Positions 55,507-64,000 of a stretch of 64,000 nt of DNA are shown in pieces; within the stretch, counting starts at the first letter, position 1; every line of letters starts with the position of its first letter. The notes under the pieces were generated by a model. That model was not told the origin of the DNA, ran no database searches, and worked only from the letters and a program-made list of their open reading frames with translations. The translations under genes were made by a program, and so were the position numbers. The DNA comes from Craspedostauros australis (Eukaryota; Bacillariophyta; Bacillariophyceae; Mastogloiales; Achnanthaceae), in assembly GCA_026770025.1 (NCBI GenBank), contig JAMXDE010000037.1, forward strand, positions 496,001 through 560,000, written 5' to 3'.

Positions 55507-56037
55507 AAATAATGGTAGAACAGTTGTAGCACATACTAAAGCAAGAAGTCAGTATTTATTCAATCATTGCACTATTACTATTGACTATCGTTTTCCGTTG
55601 CCCTCATGGCTGTGCTGTTTGTGTCCTGATCTGCACTGGTTGGAGGGGGCGGGAGGGGGGCGGCTGCTGCTTCTGGGCCAGCAGCAGTTGCGGCTACCAT
55701 TGTTGACGCTGTCGTCGTTGCGGTCAGCGTTGTCATTGTTTGCGCTGCTGCCGTTGTTTGCGTTGCTTCCTAATCTGCACTAGGTGGCGGAGCGGCGACG
55801 GCTGTTGCTTCTGGGCCAGCAGCACTTGCCGCTGTCGTGGGCGTCCTTGTCGTGGGCGTCCTTGTTGTCGGCGTGCATGGCTTAGCCATCTTCATGGCTG
55901 CCGCACGCGGAATCAATGAAGGGGTCCCCGGAGGCAAAGAAGTCTTCTACACGTTCCTCGATTCGGTCGGCGGTACGTCGAAGAACATTTCTCGTCCCAT
56001 TCCAAATCTGTTCGAACCAAGTGGGTCCATTCGAAGG
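55507..56037. other. Low-complexity spacer, unit G
   Basis: This matches 15934-16345 but has a longer GGAGGGGGC run and lacks the TRIM-like element. The right part, read on the minus strand, is the open extension after the TAG of the 145-codon gene. Confidence 0.4.
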
Positions 56038-56475
56038 CTACAAGCTCACTTCAGAGCGCTCCACTTCACCCTGCTCCTTACCCTGGCGTTCCTGTACATT
56101 GTTGAGGCCACTGCCGACTTGACGAAGCACCTGCTGTTGATCTTGAGAAGGGGCGTTGCGCAGGGCGTTGCGCAGGGCGCGGAAGGGATTGCTGTGATGT
56201 TTGACCAATATCACGAGCCCAGAAAAGTCTCCTCGCACGATGATGACCTCTCTTCCCCAGTTACGTGGGTTTCTCTTGACCTTCTTTGCTGACTTCTTGA
56301 AACATGTCAACAATCTCTTCTTCTCCTCTTGCGTGAAGAGCGTTTCAAGGTTTTGGATTACCTGGGCAAGGAAGTCCTTCAGTAGGTCAAGGCTCCACCC
56401 AACTGCCTCGCGGTCGCTAGCGATAGCCAATAGTTTCCGAATAGCTTGTTTCTCGGCGTCTGTGAAAGTCACCAT
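56038..56475 (-). CDS. Conserved hypothetical protein, 145 codons, unit G
   Basis: The protein is the same as the unit A copy except for residues 7-22 (AEKQAIRKLLAIASDRE here) and three further substitutions. After the TAG the same frame stays open for about 50 codons (NVLRRTADRIEERVEDFFASGDPF), which reads like genuine protein, so the stop may have shortened a longer gene. No family recognised; rich in Lys, Arg and Gln and probably soluble. Confidence 0.45.
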   Translation of the reverse strand: MVTFTDAEKQAIRKLLAIASDREAVGWSLDLLKDFLAQVIQNLETLFTQEEKKRLLTCFKKSAKKVKRNPRNWGREVIIVRGDFSGLVILVKHHSNPFRALRNALRNAPSQDQQQVLRQVGSGLNNVQERQGKEQGEVERSEVSL

Positions 56476-57061
56476 GGTTGACGTTGTTGTTCAGGTGTGT
56501 GCGTGAGCTGATGGGTATTGCTCCTTCAGATCAATCGTCGGTTGATGTGGAAGGGGTGTGTTGAAGATTTGTTGCGAAGTTGCTCCATTTATGAAGAGGC
56601 AAATGGAGGACGAGGAGAACAAGGAAAGAACTTGCGCTTGCCGCGTTCTACCGCGTTGTCTTTGGCGCAAAGTCGGAGAGGAGCTCGACGTGAGTGTGCA
56701 TGTTGTGCACTCCGTGTTTTGACGCCGCAGTTCCAATGCTCCTTCTAACGGTATTCCTCACATCCAAAGCCATGGCAGTTGACTTTGAGCAAGATGCGCA
56801 CGAACTTGCGACGTGCAGAAAGCGTGGATCCACGATCGCAGTCGGCCGTTTGTGATCCAGGTTTGCCTTCTTGAAATCGTTGGTCTGTTGTTCATGGGCA
56901 TGTTGACCACCGTGTTGGGTGGAGATGCACACAACAAGGAAGATACCAACGCCAAAAATCAGTCACTTGGATCCGTGTGCGTCTTTTGCAATGTTTGGAC
57001 TTTTAGTCCATTGAATCAATCGCCGTGTCTCTCTCTCTGATGGATCCGTTGATTGATTGTT
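56476..57061. other. Tail of the large block in unit G, no supported gene
   Basis: Homologous to 17242-17867 with small deletions. The final 80 bases are the shared TTTGGACTTTTAGTCC segment that introduces units B, G and H. Confidence 0.35.
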
Positions 57062-57685
57062 CGGTGGCATCAAGATACCAAAGCACACCATGTCCCCGCG
57101 CGTATTGTGCCACTCCGATTGGCAAAGTTCCAGGCTTCAAGCACACATCACACCACTCGAAGCGCCGAAGAACTGTATCGATCGGAGTGGTATCGTGGTC
57201 GACTCCCCCAAGACCATCACAGAGGGATGTGCCTACTCAGATAACACGGTCTATGGTATCACATGAAGAGGCACAACTGCACAGCGTGGACAAGTTGGGC
57301 ACGATCGAAAGTCGTATCGTGCGAGCGAGCGAGCCAGCCAGCCTCGGATCATAATGTGGCTGTCCACGGTCGTATCACACCACACCATACCATACCACGC
57401 CATACCATACACAGTGGTGGAACTGCGCAAGTCCATGAAGGTGTGTTGACTGACGACACGTTGCTTCGTGATCCATGCACAAGATCATGGAATGGAGGAC
57501 AGCAATCTTGAGCAAATGAGCTCATAATTGCCATCCAAGCGCAACTGATTTGGGACCACATACCTACTCTACATACTCTGCCTGCTCTGTCAGCTCTACT
57601 CATACGATTGTGCCACAATCAACAATAATCAGCAACAATCGGCATCAGCCGTAACAACTGCGACGACAGTGACAACAAGAAACGG
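57062..57685 (+). promoter_or_regulatory. Unit H upstream block with small conserved ORF
   Basis: The same sequence as the unit B block by eye. Small ORF at 57253-57354 (33 codons); (CCATA)n tract near 57380-57411. Confidence 0.5.
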
Positions 57686-59182
57686 ATGAACTGCACCATG
57701 GATGATGTCGCCAACACCAACCATGACCCTCACTTCGAGGCATTCTGGAAACAGCTTTATGGACAACAATTGCCACAGACGACCATCGTCGTTACGGATG
57801 GCAACTACGACATGCAAGTCAACTGCTGCGACATCACACCCAAACGGATGGAACACTGGGACATGGCCATCGAAGCAGGATTCACCTTCGCTGACTTGAA
57901 ATCGATGGTGGAGCGGCACAAGATCGTTATTATATCACCTGATGTTCTACTGAGCGATTCGTGGCTCCAGAGCTGCGGGCGGATGCGCATTGGATCCCTG
58001 AAACTGGAATTCGGCACCATTGACCAATTTGGAGAGGAAGACAAGCAAGCGATTCGATTCGTACTTCGATTGGTTGCCGAACATCCACTCAAAGTTCCAT
58101 TCGACAGAGGAATCCAATTGAATAAGTCCTTCGTGGAGATGAAGCAGCTCCACGATATTCCTCTTGTGACACATTGTGTGTGTTTGGATTCATGTGATCT
58201 TGTTGATTGCGACAAGCTCATGTTCAACATCTCCCAAAACTCGAAACATGTTGTGCTAAATGACTGCAAGCTCGCCGATGGGGGCGCTGATTTGTGCAGA
58301 TGGCTGTCTCCAAACAATTGCAGAGTCACCACAGCAACATTTTTATCCACCCGTATCACTTGCGATAGCTTGGCAAAGCTATTCCAGTCAAACAAGCGCA
58401 TCAACAAGCTCGGCATCAATTTCTGTGGGGACTACAGCGCCCGACAAATGTGCTCACGACAAGAAATCGACCAGATCATCAATTTCCTTTCAGATGCATC
58501 ACACCTGAAGAAGCTCACGATTTCTGGTATTTGGAACGGGTTATCGCGACAAGAACAAGATACATGGTTCGACACTTTGATATCACTCCTGGGAAACAAG
58601 AGCTTGTCATCTCTCACATACTTGGAGTTCTGGAATCCCGACGTGTCTGAGGTTCCCCCTGAGACCCTCTCGGCACAAATGAAAGCACTTCAGCAAGCCT
58701 TGGAACAGACTACCCAACTCACCTATCTCGACATTCGACCACGCCCGCCTGACGAACATGCCCATTCATACAATGCGCTTGTTGAACGTATCTTGCGGCG
58801 AAATCATCGCAACAAGGTGAGAGCAGTGCTGGGTTCCCTTCCGACATGGTCGCGGCCACTGGCCCTGTTTGGGACGATGCTGATGACAAGAATCCGACGT
58901 TGGGGTCCAATGGGTTCCACGAACGAGACTTTCCATCTTCTGTTGCAGGGCAGTGAGATGTTGAAGCGGGCAAGGCATGACAAGAGAGCAGGTCAGCTCG
59001 TCCAAGTTGAGAAGGATCCCACTGCCCAAGAGAAGAACCAGCAAAGACAAGACGTCGCCTGGAATAGATCAAAGCGCTTCTGCCAGAGCATCGGAAGTGA
59101 TAACGGACTGGCCATACTCGCCAAAGCGACGAAGGTTCCACTTGACAGTTTGCAAAGAAAGGCTGAGTGCACCGATGATTGA
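57686..59182 (+). CDS. LRR protein, unit H, long C-terminal form
   Basis: The predicted protein has 498 residues, nearly identical to unit D. The few differences cluster: SKHVVLNDCKLA matches units C and F rather than D, and QMKALQQALEQTTQ matches other copies, so short conversion tracts are likely. It carries the complete C-terminus ending ECTDD. Its upstream block is of unit B type, making H a chimera of B promoter and D gene. Confidence 0.78.
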   Translation: MNCTMDDVANTNHDPHFEAFWKQLYGQQLPQTTIVVTDGNYDMQVNCCDITPKRMEHWDMAIEAGFTFADLKSMVERHKIVIISPDVLLSDSWLQSCGRMRIGSLKLEFGTIDQFGEEDKQAIRFVLRLVAEHPLKVPFDRGIQLNKSFVEMKQLHDIPLVTHCVCLDSCDLVDCDKLMFNISQNSKHVVLNDCKLADGGADLCRWLSPNNCRVTTATFLSTRITCDSLAKLFQSNKRINKLGINFCGDYSARQMCSRQEIDQIINFLSDASHLKKLTISGIWNGLSRQEQDTWFDTLISLLGNKSLSSLTYLEFWNPDVSEVPPETLSAQMKALQQALEQTTQLTYLDIRPRPPDEHAHSYNALVERILRRNHRNKVRAVLGSLPTWSRPLALFGTMLMTRIRRWGPMGSTNETFHLLLQGSEMLKRARHDKRAGQLVQVEKDPTAQEKNQQRQDVAWNRSKRFCQSIGSDNGLAILAKATKVPLDSLQRKAECTDD

Positions 59183-59483
59183 GATAGTACGAGTACAATA
59201 GGATACTTTGCAGCCTTACTCCGAATAATTATAATGCGTTGGTGGAGCATGGGCGTACTCGATGCATTTGTACTCGTGCTCGTGGCACAGAATAAGGGAG
59301 ATGGTTGGTTGATCAGTTGATTGATTGGTTGATTGGGAAGTGTTCGCTTGTGATGTGTTGTGGTTGGTGAGAAGTATGGAATGTCTAGATCGTATGAGTA
59401 TGGCTGGTCCATCAACAACAAGCGAAAGCCGTCCACAGAACCTATCTGCGCCATATCGCGATTTCGCGCCGCTCCAAACATTC

Positions 59484-60392
59484 TCATACCCTCGGCACGA
59501 CAGCATCCAGAAAGATCTTCTTCGCAACGACTGTCTTGTCCATGGTGAAGAAGGACACATCCCGGAACGTGGCCAACGGTCCTCACGAGGCCTCCAGGTA
59601 CCCCAGCAGACCAACTTTGGCCATGATGCCCGTGGTGGCCGTGATGTCCATGATGCTTGTGGTGGCAGGCCATCGCTTGCCCTTGTATTCTGTCTTCAGG
59701 ATTTCTTCGAGTCTGTCCCCACCATTGGCTTGTTCATCGTGCTGCATATTGTATTGACGAATGACATTGGCCAGACAGTAGACGTATTGGATGGCCTGAT
59801 TGGTGCCCTGTCCAAGGAACGGCGGCATGGCGTGCGCCGCATCACCGCAGACAATCAAGACGGCGGCCCTATCCGCATCTACGCCTTTGCAAGTGCTTCC
59901 ATTGCAGTTGCCGCTGCAGCTGCAGTCGCCGTTGCGGTTGCCAGTGGTGCCCATCATCACCTTGGTCCATCGCGCAAAGGGATTGTGGAGGTGGATCCCC
60001 AACTCGAAGAAACGATCGGCATTGTCGATGAGTCGATCGATGATGGGCCTTGTGGTGTGCGTGGGGATCTTGGCATCGTCGATCTGCTGTCACATCTGTT
60101 GCTGGATGCGTTTGGCCTCGGATGATGCCTTCCAAGCGACGTTGTTGCCGTTGGTGTCGTTATTGCTGTTGTTGTCGAAGGCATGCGCCAAGGAGAGACC
60201 GGCGATGCCACCGCCGATCACGGCAATCTTTCGTATTGGTTGGTGATTCTCATTCCCACTCCCATTGCTACTACTTCGCTTCTGTGTTGGAGTGAGGATG
60301 ACGGGGACGACGGGGATGACAGTGAGTTCGTTGCCACCACCATGCACGCGGTGCAGATGGCACCAACCATCCTCTTTTGATGCCTCAACCAC
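59484..60392 (-). pseudogene. FAD monooxygenase pseudogene, unit H, internally deleted
   Basis: The 5' two thirds (from VIGGGIAGLSLAHAF to NVIRQYNMQ) match unit D, including the missing middle domain and the TGA at 60090-60092. The 3' third (GGDRLEEILKTEYKGKRW and the TGA after LEAS near 59583) matches units A and G. The switch lies near 59740. GDAAHAMPPFLGQG is near 59795-59840. Confidence 0.72.
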
Positions 60393-61452
60393 GTCGTTTC
60401 TGTCATTGCTGCCAATGTTGTGATTCTTCTGGTGGTGGCTGTCTCTGTGGTTGGGCGATCAATGAGAGGAACCAAGTCAACCAGCCGGCATTGTTCGAAG
60501 TCTCTCTCTGGAAGCAGAGAGAGAGAGAGTTGGTATCGTACTCTGTGGATAGACGCTTGATGGCAACGGTGATCATCAGTGAGCGTTGCGGTTGTGACGA
60601 TCTGTCTCAGTCTTCTGCAGCGATGTCTGCAGAAGCACCACCATGGCCATCGTCATCGTCATCGCCACAGAACGAATCCTCTCGCACACGCTCCGTGTTG
60701 ATCAAACGACTGATGGTTGATTCGTTCGCCACAGAGTCCGCAATGATTGAGTGAGGCGAGATGAGTCCTGGATACGTTTGTTGTCGATTGAAACACGAGT
60801 GGTGTCATCATTGTCGTCATCACCATCATCCTCTCAACGAAACGCGAGAAATGCCTCTGATTTCCACGGAAGAAGTCATCGTGGTGGATTTCTCGCATTG
60901 TGGATCCGCTCACCGCAGTCGTTCGATGACATCCAACGGCCGAAGCACATAGCATGCATTCGTATGGCACAATGGTTGACTCCCCCAAGACTATCACAGA
61001 GAGATGTGCTATACTCATATTACACGATCTATGGTATCACATGAAGAGGCACAACTGCACAGCGTGGACAAGTTGGGCACCATCGAAGATCGTATCGTGT
61101 GAGCGAGCTAGCGAGCTGGCCAGCTTCGGATCATGATGTGGCTGTCCACGGTCGCATCACACCATACCATGCCGTACACAGTGGTGGAACTACGCAAGTC
61201 CATGCAAGCGTGTTGACTGACGACACGTGGCTTCGTGATCAATGCACAGGATCATGACATGGAGGACAGCAAACTTGAGCAAATGAGCTCACAATCGCCA
61301 TCCAAGCGCAACTGATTTGGGACCACATACCTACTCTACATACTCTGCCTGCTCTGTCAGCTCTACTCATACGATTGTGCCACAATCAACAATAATCAGC
61401 AACAATCGGCATCAGCCGTAACAACTGCGACGACAGTGACAACAAGAAACGG
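60393..61452 (+). promoter_or_regulatory. Divergent upstream region between MO copy H and LRR gene I
   Basis: It holds the conserved box in a variant form (AAGACTATCACAGAGAG), the small ORF at 61031-61102 (23 codons), and a reduced pentamer tract near 61155-61178. A GAGAGA run lies near 60515-60530. Confidence 0.48.
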
Positions 61453-62823
61453 ATGAACTGCAACATGGATGATGTCGCCAACACCAACCATGACCCTCAC
61501 TTCGAGGCATTCTGGAAACAGCTCCATGGCAAAGAGCTGTCATCGAAGACCGTGTTCAGCGCGCAGTGCTCAACAGCAAAGCAGATCGACTGCTACAGTG
61601 TCACACCCAAGCGGAAGGAACACTGGGACATGGCGATCAAATCAGGATTCACTTTTGATGACTTGAAATCGATGGTGAAGCGGCACAAGAACGTTACTTT
61701 GTCACCTGATGTTCTGCTGAGAGACAGTTCTGACAGGGGCGACGGGCAGATGCGCATTGGATCCCTGTATCTGGAATTCGGCACCATTGACCAATTCGGA
61801 GAAGACAAGCGAGCGATTCGCTTCGTGCTTCGATTGGCTGCTAAACACCCACTCAAAGTTCCATTCGACGAATGCATCGAATTGGACAAGTCCTTCGTGG
61901 AGATGAAACAGCTCCACGACATCCCTCTTGTGACACATTGTGTGGGTTTGTATTTTTGTGATCTTGTTGATTGCGACAAGCTCATGTTCAACATCTCCCA
62001 AAACTCCAAATACGTTGACTTTAATGAGTGTAAGCTCGCCAATGGGGGTGCCGATTTGTGCAGATGGCTGTCTCCAAACAACTGCGGCATCACCAGAGTA
62101 TCCTTTGATAGCACCCGTATCACTTGCGATAGCTTGGCAAAGCTACTCCAGTCAAACAAGCGCATCAACCAGCTCGAAATCGATTGGTCGCGGCTCTCTA
62201 ACGGCCAACGAATCTACTCACAACAAGAAATCGAGCGGATCATCAAACTCCTTTCAGATGCATCACACCTGAAGAGCCTAGAGGTTTCCAATCTTTGGAA
62301 CGCGCTATCGCGACAACAGCAGGGTGCATGGTTCGACATTTTGATATCGCTCCTGGGAAACAAGAGCTTGTCATGTCTCACATACTGGGAAATGTGGAAG
62401 CCCGACATGTCCACGGTTCCGCCTGAGACCCTCTCAGCACAAATGGAAGCATTTCAGCAAGCCTTGGAGCAGACTACCCAACTCACCTATCTCCGCATTC
62501 GACCACACCCGCCTGGCAAACATGCCCATTGGTACTATGCACTTGTTAAACGTATCTTGCGGCGAAATTATTGCAACAAGGTGAGAGCAGCACTGTGTTC
62601 CCTTCCAACATGGTCGCGGCCGCTGGCCCTGTTTGGGAAGATGCTGATGACAAGACGCCGACGTTGGAATATATTGGGTGCAAAGGATCCCATGAGCGAG
62701 ACTTTCCATCTTCTTCTGCAGGGCAGTGAGATGTTGAAGCAGGCATGGGACGACAAGAGAGCGGGTCAGCTCGTCCAAGTTGAGAAGGATCCCACTGCCC
62801 GAGAGAAGAACCAGCAAGGCTGA
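61453..62823 (+). CDS. LRR protein, unit I
   Basis: The predicted protein has 456 residues, closest to unit B (TAKQIDCY, RDSSDRGDGQM, SGFTFDDLKSMVKRHKNVT). Unlike B it keeps Trp after EMLKQA and reads on to a TGA after NQQG. The long C-terminus still lies beyond, in frame, to about 62954. LRR blocks YFCDLVDCDKLMFNIS, NECKLANGGADLCRWL and STRITCDSLAKLLQSN lie near residues 160-250. Confidence 0.75.
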   Translation: MNCNMDDVANTNHDPHFEAFWKQLHGKELSSKTVFSAQCSTAKQIDCYSVTPKRKEHWDMAIKSGFTFDDLKSMVKRHKNVTLSPDVLLRDSSDRGDGQMRIGSLYLEFGTIDQFGEDKRAIRFVLRLAAKHPLKVPFDECIELDKSFVEMKQLHDIPLVTHCVGLYFCDLVDCDKLMFNISQNSKYVDFNECKLANGGADLCRWLSPNNCGITRVSFDSTRITCDSLAKLLQSNKRINQLEIDWSRLSNGQRIYSQQEIERIIKLLSDASHLKSLEVSNLWNALSRQQQGAWFDILISLLGNKSLSCLTYWEMWKPDMSTVPPETLSAQMEAFQQALEQTTQLTYLRIRPHPPGKHAHWYYALVKRILRRNYCNKVRAALCSLPTWSRPLALFGKMLMTRRRRWNILGAKDPMSETFHLLLQGSEMLKQAWDDKRAGQLVQVEKDPTAREKNQQG

Positions 62824-63103
62824 GATGTCGCCTGGAATAGATCAAAGCGCTTCTGCCAGAGCATCGGAAGTGATAACGGACTGGCCATACTCGTCAAAGC
62901 GACGAAGGTTCCTCTTGACAGTTTGCAAAGCAAGGCGGAGTGCACCGATGATTGAGATAGTACGAGTACGTTCGATGTCACGAGTACAATAGGATACTTT
63001 GCAGCCTTACTCCGAATAATTATAATGCGTTGGTCGAGCATGGGCGTACTCGATGCATGTGTGCTCGTGGTCGTGGCACAGGATAAGGGAGATGGTTGGT
63101 TGA

Positions 63104-63123
63104 TCAGTTGATTGATTGATCAG

Positions 63124-63194
<71 letters not shown>
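63104..63194. repeat. (ATTG)n microsatellite
   Basis: A near-perfect tetranucleotide run of about 80 bases lies in the spacer between LRR gene I and its convergent monooxygenase copy. The other units have only one to four copies at this place. Confidence 0.95.
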
Positions 63195-63195
<1 letters not shown>

Positions 63196-63337
63196 GAGGT
63201 GTTCGCTTGTGATTATGATTGCGATTGTGTGTTGTGGTTTGTGAGAAGTATGGAATGTCTAGATCGTACGAGTATGGCTAGTCCATCAACAACAAGCGAA
63301 AGCCGTCCATAGAACCTATCTGCACCACATCGCGATT

Positions 63338-64000
63338 TCACATCGCCATTTCACACAGCTCCATACATTCTCGTATCCTCAGAATGGCAGCATCCAGAAA
63401 GATCTTCTTCGCAACGCCCATCTTGTCCGTGATGAAGAAGAACACATCCCGGAACTTGGCAAACGATCCCAACGAGGTCTCTCGGTACCCCAATACACCA
63501 GCCTTGGCCATGATGCCGATGATGGCCATGATCTCGTGGTGGTGGACCGTCGCTTGTCCTTGGATTCTGTCTGCAGGATGTCTTCGAGGCTGTTCCCGCC
63601 ATTGGCTTGTTCATCGTACTGCATGGTATGCTGCTGAATGGCGTTGACCAGGAAGCATGCGTCTTGGATGGCCTGATTGGCGCTCTGTCCAAGGAATGGT
63701 GGCATGGCGTGCGCCGCATCACCGCAGACAGTCAGGATGGCGACCTTGTCTGCGCCGGTGCTTCCATTACAGTCACAGTTGCGATTTCCGTTGGTGGCCA
63801 TCATCGATCTGGTCCATCGCGCAAAGGTATTGTGGAGCTAGACCCCCAACTCGAAGAAACGATCGGCCTTGTCGATGAGTCGATCGATGATGGTCCTTGT
63901 GGCGTGCGTGGAGGTCTTGGCATCATCGATCTGCTGTCACATCTGTTGCTGGATGCGCTCGGCCTTGGATGATACCTTCCAAGTGACGTTCTCGTCATCC
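63338..64000 (-). pseudogene. FAD monooxygenase pseudogene, unit I, cut by the window edge
   Basis: The C-terminal part only is visible: GDAAHAMPPFLGQS near 63680-63725 (last Gly changed to Ser), a lost segment near 63525 that fuses frames, and AKKIFLDAAILRI, after which the usual TGA is mutated and the frame runs on to 63338. The shared TGA is at 63937-63939. Whether it belongs to the full or deleted class lies beyond the window. Confidence 0.65.

Noticed and set aside
10735-63939. The shared TGA in the monooxygenase copies as a selenocysteine codon
   Set aside because: The one sense copy has CGA (Arg), the position is not an active-site Cys, and no stem-loop can be assigned. A CpG deamination is simpler.

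Overview
The window looks like nuclear DNA of a diatom or closely related stramenopile. The grounds are a full-length Copia polyprotein, intergenic distances typical of a eukaryote, one clean GT-AG intron whose removal rebuilds an enzyme active site, a mitochondrial fission protein (MTFP1 family), Asn/Asp-rich low-complexity coding sequence, and a DDE transposase that resembles the superfamily endonucleases common in diatom genomes. The species cannot be fixed from sequence alone.

Layout. 1-7620: a Copia retrotransposon on the minus strand, its 3' part beyond the left edge. 7851-37600 and 43853-64000: a tandem array of nine related gene pairs, here called units A to I. Each unit is a plus-strand leucine-rich-repeat (LRR) gene of about 430-500 codons followed tail to tail by a minus-strand FAD-dependent monooxygenase (MO) gene. 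The 5' end of each MO therefore faces the 5' end of the next LRR gene across about 1 kb of conserved upstream DNA. LRR genes start at 8448 (A), 18483 (B), 23091 (C), 26831 (D), 30534 (E), 34989 (F), 44459 (G), 57686 (H) and 61453 (I). The LRR frames are mostly open. The MO copies all carry frameshifts, nonsense codons or deletions and look like pseudogenes, unless splicing that I cannot see rescues them.

Units A and G belong to a larger duplicated block (about 10 kb in A, 13 kb in G). Their MO has lost its N-terminal FAD-binding half and is joined to a HI0933/BaiN-like flavoprotein pseudogene. Beyond it lie an unknown coding segment, a degraded AAA-type ATPase fragment on the plus strand, and a 145-codon minus-strand gene of unknown function. 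After the duplication, A received a 358-bp TRIM-like LTR element (16352-16709) and G received a 3.5-kb DNA transposon with long terminal inverted repeats and inverted subterminal repeat arrays (49567-53100).

37600-43850 separates units F and G and holds ordinary genes: a broken DEP-domain plus mercuric-reductase-like fusion gene (38381-40464), an intact MTFP1-family gene (42060-42644) and a small secreted or plastid-targeted protein (42995-43474).

The best candidate for an undescribed system is the LRR/monooxygenase array. The recognition-type gene stays open and varies in blocks between copies, its flavoenzyme partner decays in a shared way, and the copies are mosaics of one another, as expected from ongoing gene conversion or unequal exchange. 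A role in recognition or stress is inference only.
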